Source: Pithys albifrons albifrons (Eukaryota > Chordata > Aves > Passeriformes > Thamnophilidae). From it: a DNA stretch of 64,000 bases. The notes beneath the pieces were generated by a model that worked only from the letters and a program-made list of their open reading frames with translations, was not told the DNA's origin and did not search any database. Where the stretch lies: the NCBI RefSeq assembly GCF_047495875.1, contig NC_092464.1:8771737-8835736 (forward strand), given 5' to 3'. Shown here piece after piece: positions 33,886-46,615 of the stretch; within the stretch, counting starts at the first letter, position 1; each line of letters begins with the position of its first letter. The translations under genes and the position numbers were made by a program.

Positions 33886-36800
33886 TGTAATTCTCCTCTC
33901 TCCTTGATGATGCCTAAAGAACCTCACTTCTCTTTGCTGGACACAGTCCATCTCCAATGTTCCTCCTGCTAAGGTCCCTGAACCTGAAACCAGCCCAAAT
34001 TATTGTAGGAATCCGCTGATATATATATATGTGAACAAACTCACATACACAAATATAGAAGACCCCAGCCCAAACCACAGCCCTGCACTCTATGACAGAA
34101 CCTCCCAGCTGTCTCAGCAATAAGCAGCTCTCCTGATTACCATTTCACAATTCAGAGCACCTAACCTCACATCAGATGTATATTTTCCTGTTGTACAGCT
34201 CACCTGAGGCTACACAAATCTCACTGAGCTACTGCTGCCTGTCTCAAGCAATGGGAATATAACTTAATGATACACTCCTTGCCTGGACCAACATGTCAGG
34301 CCCTCCTGATCTTACAACTTGTTTAATCTCTTAGGAATAGGAGCTACCCTGACACCTGATGTGTCGCATCAGCTATCAGGATGCAAGAGAGAGATCTGGC
34401 TGCCCCATCTCCATAAATCCTTGATCTCTGTAGCAGGGCTGTCACTTCTCCCTGCAGAGACTATAATTTCAGGTTTGCTTTGAGCTGGCTGCAGTACACC
34501 CTGGATTTGATATCTTCATCAGAAGTCAGAGTCTTTGTGCCAGCCCAGGATGGTGTTGCTATGACTGCTCACGATGATGTTGTAAGATGTCCAGTGAGGA
34601 CTTCAAAGCCTTTGCAGATGCTTTTTAATGAAGCCCTGTAGTGAGATATAAAGTAAACTAGCATCATTTCATGTCTGTGCAAACACATAGAGGAGTTATT
34701 GCTGGCTGAGACCATCCCTTCAGGTCACACCATTGAGCAGGACCAACTAGGATGGGATAGCCCCCATGTCTTGCTCCATCCATTAGAAAACACTTTCTTT
34801 TAACTAAATTGACACCTCTGTATCAGCAAAATGACTGCAAATCATAGCATTAAAGCCTCAAGACTCATGCTGCTGCTCTGAATGCAGCATGCAGCAGGGG
34901 CAACCCACTGCTGCCCATCCATCTCCACATCAGGACATGCCCTTGCTGCTGCTCTCCTGGGAAAAAAAAATCCTGCAAAAATAGCCTAGCCTGGGTAAAT
35001 CTCATTTTCCAAACTGGGAAATGCCACCTATTGCAAGAACTTTTTCCCCCCTCTTCTCACTCATCCAGTTTTTGTTTCCATGGAAACATGGCCAGTAAAT
35101 CAGCTGGCCAGAGGCAGCCCAGGAGTGGGGAAACCCCTGGGGAGGTTTTCATACCTGAAAACTACAAGGGGTAATTTGCAAAACATGGGCTTTTTGTTCC
35201 TTTGGGGTCCCAAGTCTCTCAAAATGTTTAAATGCAAATAAAAGATGAGTAAGTTTCCTATACCTAATAATATGCACTCAGTTTAACATGTAAAAGTTCC
35301 CACTGGAACGTGGGTGATGTTCTGGAGAGTCTCTGTTCCAGGTGGGGATTCTGATGCATGGCCTTTTCCATTGGGCCAGGGGCAGATTTTGGGGCTTGGA
35401 GTAAAATAGCACGAGTGTAGTCCCTGCTTTAGTCATGAGCCCTTTGGGGCAGCTCAGAGCTGCCCCCCAGGAGAGGGAATGCTACCTGTGCCCCTATGGC
35501 CGTGGTGTGGGTGGCTGCCCCACACTGGGACTCAGCTGTCCCCAAAGCAGTACAAAGGCAACCCATGTCTCCCATACGATCATCATGCAGCCTGGTATTC
35601 AAGGACTGGTTCAAATAGATTATCCTATGGATCTGGCAGCTTCCATGCCACATAGGCTTGTGCATTGAGAGATCTATATAGGGAATGATGTAGGACATAT
35701 ATAGATGTGTCCAAGTACTTACACAAACAGGAGAAGAGATTATAGCTTAAAAAGCTATAAATTTAAAATATTCTTAATCTCTTTAGTGACAAAAAGCACT
35801 GGTAAGTGCAGCTATGGGCCAGCCCTGGAAACCAGAAATCATTTCCTATCCTTCAGAAAAAGTGTCCAACCTCAACCAGATGCACCACTATTCTATGCCA
35901 TCCCATTGCAGGAAAAGCAGCCTGATGTGATGCACACAGAAGCAATGCCATTGTTTTTACCTGCCAGTAAAGACATTCCCAAAAACCTTTGCTCAGCATA
36001 CCCTTTCCCCAGGATATATACCATGGAATGGTCCCATGTTGGACACAGGCAAGCAAGGCTGAGAAAACCTGAGCCTCTGTGCATGTTGTTGCCGACCTTC
36101 CTGCTTGCTGTGTTTAATTCAGGAATCCAATTATATCATTTTTAAATCCCCAAATCTTGTGCTCTTTCTCCTGTGCACATCTCTTCTCCAACCCAGATCA
36201 ATATTTCCAAGCCTCTTACCAGAGCGCAAACCACAGCTGTGCTGCAGGATTTGCTCTCACGCCACCAAAGCAAAGCTCTTCCCTGCTGCTACCCACGAGG
36301 CTGCCGTGCTGGTCAGGAAAAAATCACCGAGGGGGTGGAGGGGTCCAGTCCACCTCTCTGTTGCTAGAAAATTAAAATTAAAAGCCGGATGCGTGTCTAA
36401 AGCCAGCGGCGGCTGGCAGGCAGCAGCGTGTGCTCCCTCTGCCGTCGCAGCCGCAGCAGTGATGGGCTGCGGGCAGGGCTCTGCGCGCCGGCATGGACAA
36501 AGCAGGGAAGGCAGGTCCAGCCAAAGGCCTTGTTTTCCCCATTAAAGTAGGAGTTTTAATAGCTGATGAAGATGCTTTGTGTCTGGGCAGCGACGTCAGG
36601 CTGCAACACTCATGGGAAGTAGAAAGGCAAGCAGGAGAAAATGGCTGTAAGGGAGCTATAGGGACAAAGGCATGATATGGTGATTGCCCGGAAGTCCCTT
36701 AGTCATGTTAAGTCTGTGTTTCAGAGCAATGTTCATGGGTTCAAAGAATAGTCTTTTGGAAGATAGCAGGATCAGTAGATACCTGCAGAGGGGAAAGTTT

Positions 36801-37475
36801 TATTCCAAAAGTCTTTGCAATGCACACTCCAGCTTGTATCAGCATTGCTGCTTGTCTTAGGCTGTAGAATCTGCAAGAAGTCAGCCGAAAGAAGGTGGTG
36901 ATATTTATTTCCCTTAGAATCCCTGCAGCATCAGCCCAGTCAGCCCTGAGGAACCCTGCTCTCCCATGCAGGAGATTTAACTTATTATTAAATGTTGTGT
37001 GATTTCGGCAAATCTGTACAATGTCTGGGATGGAGGCAGAAGCCTAGGCACAGCCCTGGCCTTCTCACCACCTCCCAGGGCTTGTCTCAGACAGGTGTCT
37101 TGTTCAGCTGTAAACCAAAAACTTTGGGCTCCTTGAATCTGCTATTTATTTGTAAGTTGACTGATGTCAAAAGTGTTAACGCAAAGATAGAAATCCATAG
37201 GAGGAAGGAATGTACCCGAATTGCTTTTTCCTACCTCCATCCATGCCTGCTAACACCTCCTTAAGCCCCAGCCAATGTGCCTGTCTCTGACATGCAGTAG
37301 GCAAGCCCAGAGATCTTGCAAAGGTACTAGATCCAGTGCCAGGTGCTGCACTGCAAAATGAGTGCATGAAGGACAGTGTGATGGCCACATATGAGAGGCC
37401 ACGTGAGCTTGTCATGGGCTACCTGACACATCTCAAAACCAGCCTGGTGCTCCAGCCCCTGCCATTGTGGGATTT
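33886..37475. other. Intergenic, no gene seen
   Basis: There is no repeat family and no convincing gene. ORFs of 146 codons at 35705-36145 and 36105-36545 overlap each other and show no domain. A GC- and CpG-richer patch at 36385-36500 is too short to call an island. Confidence 0.35.
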
Positions 37476-37925
37476 CATAGAATCATAGAATGGTTTGGGT
37501 TGGAAGGGACCTTAAATATTATCCAGTTCCAACCCCACTTCCACTAGACCAGGTTGCTCAAAGCCTCATCCAGCCCGGCCTTGAATGCTCCCAGACATGG
37601 GGCAGCTGCAGCATCTCTGGACAACCTGTTCCAGTGCCTCACCACCCTCACAGTAAAGAATTCCTTCCTATTATCTAATTTAAATCTCTCCTCTTTCAGT
37701 TCAAAACCATTACCCCTTGTCCTGTCACTACATGCCCTTATCAAAAGTCTCTCTCCATCTTTCTTGTGGCCCTTTAGGTACTGGAAAATGTTGTAAAGTC
37801 TCCCTGGAGTCTTCTCTAGGCTGAACAACCTCAGCTCTTTCAGTCTGTCTCCATAAGAGAGGTGCTCTAGCCCTCAGGGCATCTTCATGGACTCCTCTGC
37901 TCAAGCAGGTCGTCATCTGCCTTCT
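37476..37925 (-). mobile_element. CR1 LINE fragment with readable RT C-terminus
   Basis: The + strand starts CATAGAATCATAGAATGG (reverse complement of the CR1 octamer tail), then GGTTGGAAGGGACC. On the minus strand an uninterrupted reading frame at 37544-37828 gives the CR1 C-terminal signature: QYLKGHKKDGERL, then ACSDRTRGNGFELKE, then FFTVRVVRHWNRLSR, then KAGLDEALSNLV. It is 5'-truncated at about 37925, and the well-kept frame suggests one of the younger copies here. Confidence 0.95.
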
Positions 37926-40900
37926 ACTTCAGGCCCTGGAGTCATTTGTACCACTCTTTATCTCACCTTAAAAATATGTTCCATATCCTAATTAGCTCTT
38001 TCGGAAAAAAAAAAATCCTGCTGTCTGTATTGCTCATCATATCCTTCTTGTCTGGCAGCTGGGGAGTTCCCCTGGCTTAGGACACCCAAAGTTTCTGTGT
38101 CTAGCAGCAAAGTGGGACAGCACAGGAGAAATACCTCCCATTACTTCTTAGTTGTGTGTATGTAATGAACAATTTACTATATAATTGCGTTTATATAATA
38201 ACCATTTACTATATCTTTATTTCAAAACACCTCCAAATCAGGGCTGTGCCTTGTACCCTTAAGTCCTGGTGGCTGCCTCTTCTTCCCCAGCCAGGCTGTG
38301 GAACTAACATTTCTCCTTATGGATGGGGTGATGGGGAGGACACAAGTTCCTGCAAACCTCCCCGCCCCTCCCTCCCCCCCATGCCTTTAGTGCCAATCCC
38401 ATCAGAAAGCACCCGGAGGACAATGGCTGGGGACAAATATGCATGTTTTCTCTAAGTGGGGAGGATGGCAAAATTGGCAAGGAGCCAGCAGAAAGTATTT
38501 GTAAACACTTTGTAAATGATCCAATTTTCCTGAGCATCTGTTCATGTCTCACTTGCCAGCTCCATGGATCCAATGCTGGTTGTTCAAATGGCAAAGGCTG
38601 GAAAAATCCCATACTCACTGTGACTTCGATCCCATCATGAAGCAATTCATTTGCAACAGCTTCACTCTGAAAATGAAAGCTCCTTAAAATAACAAAACTT
38701 GTTGTCATGAAGATGCCTGCATTATTATAGCATTCCTTCTCAGGAAAATGTGCTGCAACCCATGGACACTTTCCGCTGGCCTTTCCTCAGCATCCTTTGT
38801 AGTGGCAAGGGGAGGCCTGTGTTCCTCCAGGAAAGAGGCTCACAGCAGTTTAAGTAGGTGCCTTTGCCATGCTGGAGATAGGGCTAACTATGATTAAAAC
38901 CTAGTTTGGACATAGTTAAGACAACAGCAGTGGAAACAAGTGTTTTCCATAGGGGGTTAAACATTACAGCAAGCTTGACACTGTTTCTGGGTTTTTGGAT
39001 AAAGACTGAGCTCAGGAGTTGGCAGCAGCTTGTCAAGATGAAATGACCTCATGTAATCTCTGATTTCTGTGTCCTGCTATGTCCTTTCCCATTGAAAGTC
39101 ATCAGCTCTTAAAAAAAAAAAAAAGATCTGGAATAAAGGGTTTCTTAATAGAAAACCTGGAAGGAAAGCACAAGGACATCAGCCTCGACAGACATGATTG
39201 AGCAATGATAATCCAGTAGGATATTTAGTGCTGCAGTCCCAGATATATCTTCATCTGCTTTATTTTTGTTTCCTCTTTAGATTGTGTTGGAATGACAGGA
39301 TCAAATCTCCATTCCAGCATACGTTGGGACCCTCTATGGGCAGCCTAGATCTGCAGGCAGGACAGTTTGGCATGCATTTGGAGTAGACAGAAGCAGCAGA
39401 AGAGATACAGTGGTTCTTCATCTCATGTTGTTACATTCTCCCAAAGACCATGAGGTGTTTCCTGTTTCCTACCTGAGAATTTCACCTGGCAAATTCCTCA
39501 TTACAGAAGGATGCAATGATGCTAGAGAAGCCTTCCATCCCCACTTTTCTCTCACTCCAGTAAATTAGTGCTTATACAGGAAATGAGCTGAGACATTGCC
39601 CCAGGGTCAGCAGCACCATGTGTCTGCCAGCGTTTGGCAGTCAGGCACTGCCAGAACTGCCCACCAAGTCGTGCTTTCACACTGTGACCTGGGGTTTTCA
39701 TAGGTGATATATTAATTTTTTTCCCAGATGAAGATGACCCCATTCATGGCTTTTCATCTATTTGTCCCCATGCTAATAATTAGAGCAGAGAGAGGCCAGG
39801 GGAGTATGCCTGGCATGCCCGCTGCCTGGGAAAGCAAAACTCCTGCCTCAGGGAGGGTTTCATCAGCCAAAGGATAAATTGCTAAAAGAAGAAAAGACAA
39901 AGAATACAAAAAGAGCCAGCAGCCCTTAAATGGGCTGTCTGTCTCAAGGACAAAATGTCTGTCCCCACAGTTCCTGACACAGAAAGAGAAGGTAACATCT
40001 CCATCAGAGAGAAACCATGGAAAACATATGGAGGGGAGAAATTGCAGTATGTTGGGTGAACAATATAGGATCTTGTGTTAAAAACAGAAGGAATTACAGG
40101 TTCTGAATCCACTCTTGTACCCCACCATCATCAGGAGTTGTTTACCTGGACTTAACAGGATGATCTATTTAAACTGAGAGGGAAAATCTGTTCCTGACTG
40201 AATTAGAAATCCCTGTGGGTTTCTTGTCATGCAGGCTTCTCAGTAAATGAATTCTGGAGTTGAAAAGCCCATCCAGCCTCCAGCCTGGCCTTGCTTCAGT
40301 GACTTCATGGGTTTGTGGGTTACTTGTGGGAGTCATGGGCTCACTTGGGTGGGCTTCTTGCTGTGTGGATGTTCCAAGGACATTAGTCACACACAGCATT
40401 GTCATCTTGTTGCCTACACTAGAGAGTGGTGGTGGGTTTAATGAAACTGAGTTTGTGCTATTATTTTCCTGGTCACTCTTTCACTCCATCACCTCTCTTG
40501 TTTCTTGCTGGTGAAATGGATGTGAAAATATTTGATCGTTACAGACCAACTCATTGCCACAGAGCAGTGGTAGTGTGTCACTTCACCTACTAAAAATCCC
40601 TGGATCAAACTTTCTCATCTCCCTCCAAAAAGCCCATTTTGGGCATCCAGCTCACTACTGGCAGCTCATGGAGTGGGTGTAGTGGTACAAACCCTGGCTC
40701 ATGGAGTGGGTGTAGTGGAACAAACCCTGGCTCAGAATTGGAGATGGGCTTGCAGGAGAGAAGATGACCATCTCTTCAGATCTCTGCAGCTGGTGCCCAG
40801 GACCCCCACAGCTGAGCAAGTAGAACTATGGGAAAAAAAAAGAAAAACACCAGAATTTCTGATCCCTTGTCCTTTTATATCTCATAGCTCTGTCAGTCAC

Positions 40901-42630
40901 TGAGCCCAGAAAAACAGTTTCCAAGGAGCCATCAGTGTGCTGAAGTGAACAGGTCCTCTTGGTCACAGCTTGCCTTGAACTGAGAGGGAACAGCTTTACC
41001 CATTCCTAAATTAATTGCTTAGCCAGAGTCCCCGTGTTTTGCTGTGCTGAAACATGACTCTCTCTGAGGGGGAAATATCCTCTTTCTTCACATGATCCAT
41101 CAGAAAGCTCATTTTAGCATCAGTGCAACAAGGTTTTTTAATTTGATGAAGCCCAGCAACACGTCCTTGAGGATCCCCACACTTTGGATGGTCAGGATAG
41201 ATCTACACTCCTCCAGCTATCACAATTTCCATAGAAGATTTGAGACTTTTCTGGCTTGCAGTGTGCCTGGGTAGGTTTTTATGTCACATGTAAGAATAAA
41301 AGCAATCTTTGTTTTGATGCATGTTTTAGGCTCTGAAAAGGTTTTCCATGAGAGTTTGCTTTGCTGAAAGTTGGAGAAAAAAAAATCAGTCTTCTGGCTG
41401 ATGTATCCTCGGGCCTTTTGGGTTCATTGGTGCAATATTTTTCCTTCCGGTTGTCATTAACCTGCCTATAGCTGGTTTTGTGATCTTGGTTTAAAACCAA
41501 TGAAGTCTTGAGTGGAAAGCCTGGCTTAATTTTCTTGGGAGTCCATAGACTACTCAATTTCCCAGTAGCATATTATAGTGCTGGGAATTCACTGGAATGC
41601 CTTTTCCCATACCCAAGCAAGTAACAGTCTGGACTCAATGTGTAATAGAATCAGAATGATACCTACAGGATAAAAGGCAACACATACCTTGATCCAGCAT
41701 GGTGAAATTATCTGTAAGCATTGAAAGGAAATGCACAGATTGAAAGGAAATGGTTCCTATGTATCAAATAGAAAAACAATCGTGTTCTGCTGTTGGGTTA
41801 TTGAAACAGAGGTAGGAGAACCTCTTGGCTGCATGGATTTTTGTACCAAAGGAATATAAAATCGTCATTATTTCCAAAATTAAGCTACACAGATTATTCT
41901 GCTGTTTGCACAGAGTGAATATCACCTGCCTTTGAATTGAGGTCTGATATTTCTCTGGTGTCTGATGAATCCAACTCACCCCTGGAGCACTCTCTATTTA
42001 CACCAGTGTGCAAGAGAGTGGAGCCTGGCCATGAAGAGCCAAAGGGGAATGGCAAGAGGTAGACACAATTTTCAGTTTAGTGTGTGGGGTTTTTTAAACA
42101 TTATTCAAGCTTTATAATTCTCTGAATGTTCAGTGTCATGGGATAGACTCAGTGAGTCCTGTGTATCTGCTGCCCTTCTTGGGAAAGCCCTTCCCCAACA
42201 AGTAACTGCATCAGAGCACAGAGGTACAGCTCCTACACAGAATGGAGAACATTTCCTCTTCTGAAACCCTTATAAAGCCTAGGATACATCATGGGAACAG
42301 CAAGAAGCACACAGAGAAGGGGACATTGTCAAATGGGACAGAAGGAGGACATCAGTCCCTGCTGCTCTGGGGACTCAGGTGATCAGCACTGGAGTGCCTG
42401 TGACACTGGTGAGCCCCTCCCTGGCTCATCACTGCCAGGGCCCCTGAGTGGAGATGGTCAAGAAAGACCCAGTTTGGTCTGGCTTCCTCTGTGGAGGGTG
42501 AGACAGGAGACAGGAGAGGTGATCCAGAGTATTGATAAAATCACTGAAAGGGATGCAGGCTGTGAGCAGCAGCACCAGGACACCAGCCTGCAGAGAGGGG
42601 TCATGCTGAGTGGTTACAGCAAGAGATACT
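37926..42630. other. Intergenic, no gene seen
   Basis: This is the longest featureless stretch. It holds only small ORFs (largest 134 codons, 38304-38708, no domain), short A runs, and a 33-base tandem duplication at 40665-40730. I see no CR1 and no strong regulatory cluster. Confidence 0.4.
40665..40730. repeat. 33-bp tandem duplication
   Basis: Two adjacent copies (40665-40697 and 40698-40730) of a 33-base unit starting CTCATGGAGTGGGTGTAGTGG and ending CAAACCCTGG differ at one base (T/A). A third copy begins with CTCAG and is lost. Confidence 0.9.
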
Positions 42631-42633
42631 CCC

Positions 42634-42905
42634 TCCTTCCCTCCATCTATCCTTCTTTCCATGCCTCTGTTCTTCCTTTCATCCATCCCACTATCCTTCC
42701 ATCCATCCTTCCTTCAGTCTTTCTGTCCCCCATTTTTCTCTCCCTCCATCTCTCCTTCCCTCCACCCTCTGTCCTTTCTTTTATCCTTTGCTTCATCCTT
42801 CCTTTCACCCCTCATCTCTCCATTCCTCCCTTCTTTCCTCCTTTCATCCTTCCTCCATCCTTCTGTCTCTCCCTCCATCCTCCCTCCAGCCCTCCCAGCC
42901 TTCCT
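42634..42905. repeat. (CCTT/CCATC)n pyrimidine-rich repeat
   Basis: About 270 bases of imperfect CCTTCC, CCATCC and CTCC units lie on the + strand and are almost purine-free. The ORF of 296 codons at 42291-43181 and its shadows derive much of their length from this tract (Ser/Pro/Phe-rich) and are not considered genes. Confidence 0.85.
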
Positions 42906-42929
42906 GGGCCTTTTCAAATGGGCTCCCAC

Positions 42930-43100
42930 ATTCAGAGGGGATTTCTCCACGCCAGGCCGATCAGGGGGATTAAAGAGCAATTAAACCTGATAAATTATCT
43001 GCCTGAAACATTTTTTCAAAGTGGCTACTGTGCTGGAGCAAAGTCTCTGTCGCTTCATTTCCCTTGTGAAGGGGGATCAGGGCAGATCAAACCCCGGCGA
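42930..43100. promoter_or_regulatory. Candidate conserved non-coding element I
   Basis: Complex sequence contains GGGGATTAAAGAGCAATTAAACC and GATAAATTATCTGCC words beside the pyrimidine tract. It is followed by a CpG-containing patch up to about 43215. No coding signal is seen. Confidence 0.35.
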
Positions 43101-44769
43101 CCCGCTGACCTCCGCCTGTGCCGGGGCTTGCAGCAGCGAGACACCCGCGCCGGTCCCCGCGCCACACCCCACCGCAAGTGACACCGGCCTCTCCGCCTCT
43201 TTTGGCAGGGCTTTCGCCTTTGGAAAGCGTGAACGATGTCTCCCAGGCTGAGGCAAGCAAATCAGTAACGGGGACAGCCTGCCTCCTTTAAGGCTAAACA
43301 AACAGCCTTTGCCTTCAAAGCTCCCAGAAATCGTTGTCCTAATTTCTCTCCAACTCGATATTCTGCATCTGCTTTTGTGAAGGCTCCAGCTGCCTCCTGA
43401 CTCAAACCCTTTCCTCTCAGTAGCAGGAGCCAGAGTAAGGGGCTGTAATGGCCATTTGGAGTGTCCCCAGCTTAAAGAAAACCCAACCCTATGTCATCCT
43501 CAGGGGTGCTCCAAAACACATTGTGATTTCTAGCTGGGTGCTTCAAGCTACTGTCTGGTCGCAGGTTATTGTATCAGTCCTTCCCCTCTGCTCCCTCAGT
43601 CAAGGCTTCATAAAATTCTTGCCTTTGTTTTCAGCCCTGTGCAACTGCTCAGCTCAGCTGCCATCTAGACCTGTCTCTCCTCTCAGCCCAGTTGATTACC
43701 CACTGCCTGTCCTCCACTGCAGCAGACCTCTGTCTGTTCCCATCACTGGGGGTTTATCAGTGAAAGGGGTTCAGCCCTATGGAGTTACTCCCAATTTTGG
43801 GTGTTGTAATAAGGAGCAGGATTCCACCCCCAAGACACAATCATTGATTTCCATCAGAAGGTTGAAGAACTACACTCCTGGCCCTTGCATTTCAATGTTT
43901 TATTTTCTGTTCATTAATTAGAATAGGAAAGGATGCCACAAAAAATGTAATGATGCCTAAGCATCTTATACTTATGGATATTAATGTGGCATGTTAATTC
44001 AGTACAGCATCCACTTAAAAACTCATGAAAACAATTCAGGTCTGTGTGGGAGCACAGTGCTGTGTACAGACTTGCAAACTGTGGGAAGGAGGGAAAGCAA
44101 GGACAAAAATAGTTTCTGATAGACTAATTAATTGAAAATAACTGTAGGGTCAAGGATCAGACTGCTAAGATATGCTTTTAAAGATGCTAAATATGTTTGG
44201 TTTCTACAGCACTGTGCAGCTGTACACAGATTTCATGTCCTTGATGGAGTCCCCAGTGTGAAAGTCTAGCTTTGCTTCTCAAGTTCAATTATTCAGAGAA
44301 CAATTTGAACAAAACTGGGGTGCTCAACTCTTCAAACACCAAACCTCTGCTTTTGTCTGGCCTGTCTGCTCTACCAACAGCCTTGGAGCTTTTGGATCAA
44401 AGTACCCCTGAGTTTATAAATGCAGAATCAGCACATGGAGAAGTTTTGAGAAGACCATATCAAGATAAAAAATATGATCCTTGATCTTTGAGCTGACGAA
44501 CAGCACAAAATATCCTGAGATGCTCCCTTCAATTAAAAAAAATCCAGTTTACTTTGTCCATATACTTGCTTTTTCTGTCTTTACTTTCCTTACATGGCCT
44601 AACAGATTAATTACCTGGCTGAAACATGCCTGCAAAGGGAAAGCTAGGAAAGATCTCTGGAAATGTGACCTGGTTCTGATGCACTGTCCACCCCTTGAGG
44701 GCAGATCAGCACTAACATAACCTGTGTGTCCAGCAGCATGTGTCAATGCTGTGAACCATCACACTCCCG
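43101..44769. other. Intergenic, no gene seen
   Basis: The 157-codon ORF at 43448-43921 has no recognisable domain. The sequence from 43920 to 44200 is AT-rich. Nothing further can be supported. Confidence 0.35.
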
Positions 44770-44996
44770 GGGCATTGCTTGTGAGTAACCTGTGAAAGGG
44801 TTGTCTGGCACTGATACAGGCGTCTTGGGGAAGTGGTTGAGTCACCATCCCTGGAGGGATTTAAAAGATGTATAGACGTGCCACTGCGGAACATGGTTTA
44901 GTGGTGGGCTTCATAGTGCTGGGTTAATGGTTCCACTCAATGATCTCTTAAGTCTTTTCTAACATCAACAATTCTATGGGTTTATGATTCTATGGA
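44770..44996 (+). mobile_element. CR1 LINE fragment with octamer tail
   Basis: The + strand carries a CATCCCTGGAGGGATTTAAAAG segment, a GGTTTAGTGGTGGGCTTC-type block, GTTAATGGTTCCACTCAATG, and then CTTTTCTAACATCAACAATTC with a decayed TTCTATGG-GTTTATG-ATTCTATGG tail. Plus orientation, diverged. Confidence 0.85.
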
Positions 44997-46440
44997 CTGA
45001 GAATGACTTCAAAAATATGTCTACAGACAGTGAAATTCCCCCCATTCTCTTCTGTACCTCTATGAGCTACCTGCAGCACCCTTCAGCCCAGAGGCACCTG
45101 AAAGGTCCACAGGCCTTTGCAAGGATGTAGAAATCACTTGGCTCTGCACTGGCCTTTTGCACCAGCCTCAGTTTTACTCAAACAAAACCAGCACGTATAA
45201 AAGTACTTTGTCCCAGCTTTGACTATCAGCTGTAGAAACTGGGAACCAGGGGCTGTGCTGTAAGGCTCCTGGCATAACTCAGTGAGGTGCCAGGCATGGG
45301 CATGGAAGTGATGCCTGATCAGGAGACAGCATTGTGCTGCAGGAAATGGAAAGAGAAAGATCAAGTAATTCACTCAAGGACATGAGGAATCTTGTTGTGA
45401 AACAGAGATTTCATCCTAGAATCTTCATTTCTTCCCTTTTCTGGCAGAGGTGAAAAATGCAAGATATCCGTGTCCTGGGAAGGTTTGACAGTGTTAGCTG
45501 AGTGTGCACAGATATTTAGGGCACAGAATCACTTAAAAACAAAATGCTCAGGGATATTGATACTAGAGGGACCCAGGATATGGAGCATCCCTTCCCACAC
45601 AAGCACATCCATTTTAGGTCATTCAATCCTTTCTCACCTCCTTCTCACCAAGTAAGTCCTTCTTCCCAGGATACCACTCCTTGCCCCAACAGCCACTATT
45701 CCAGTTGACATCTCAACATCCTTGTGTGTATCAGCCAGGAAAAACCAAAACTCACTTTCTTATTTCTGTCTCCTGCACCCACATCTCTCCTCTGGTGGTT
45801 CTTCATCTTTCATCTTCATCTTTCTCTGCTGGGAAACTTGTGCAGGCCCCTTCTCCTCTCCTCATGCCTATACTCTCAGGCAGAGGCTCACTGGAATAAC
45901 ACAGCCATCATCACAATGCTCCTGCTATTAGGCATAATAACGCTGCTGGGATTATTTCCCTCCTACTATAAGTGATTCATTAAATTGATTTCACAAGAAA
46001 CTACTATTCCTGCTCACAGCACCATCCAGAGCGTGGTAGGAGTGTACCATGTTATTTACATTTGTGCTTGCCCGTACCAAGGCTCACTGTACCCCTATAA
46101 ATATTTATAGAAGCAGTGTGTATCTACAATACCCAGTCAATTCTCAGTGTGTGCTAGGCTTTATGATCTATCCTGTGGTTTTATATAAAACCAATGATGC
46201 AGAAAGGCAAGGGAAAAGGGTAGGACAAGTGCCCGGTCCACATGAGCCACTGGTGTCTGCCTGAGTGAGGGGAATCCACACCTTTGGGAGAGGTCCCCCA
46301 AGACAAGTGCTTTATGACACATAAGTCCGTAAGTCAGGGCAGCTGTCTGAGCTCAGAGGGGTGCAAGAGCCACCTCTGCACAAGCTAATGGAGCTGCAAC
46401 ACCCGCGAGCCAAAGTGGGGAGTGGATTTACTGTCCTCTG
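44997..46440. other. Intergenic, no gene seen
   Basis: This is ordinary sequence with small ORFs only. From here to the end of the window I recognise no further CR1 element. Confidence 0.4.
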
Positions 46441-46615
46441 GCAGTTGCAGCGACAGGCGAAGTGCCAAGTGACATCTCCAGTGAGCACGGCTGAGTATTC
46501 ACTATCCAGGTTGCAGGGGGATATTTACTGAATGACACTAATAAAACCTAAAAACAAAGCAGGCTAATGTCAGTAATTCCCTCGGACAATTTAAATGCAC
46601 ATATTTTAGGAGAGG
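46441..46615. promoter_or_regulatory. Candidate conserved non-coding element J
   Basis: Complex sequence has words such as GATATTTACTGAATGACAC, CTAATAAAACC, GTCAGTAATTCCC and ACAATTTAAATGCAC, and no repeat or ORF. Composition resembles the elements at 13-18 kb. Confidence 0.35.

Noticed and set aside
42291..43181. 296-codon ORF
   Set aside because: A large part of the middle is the pyrimidine repeat; the ends show no recognisable domain.
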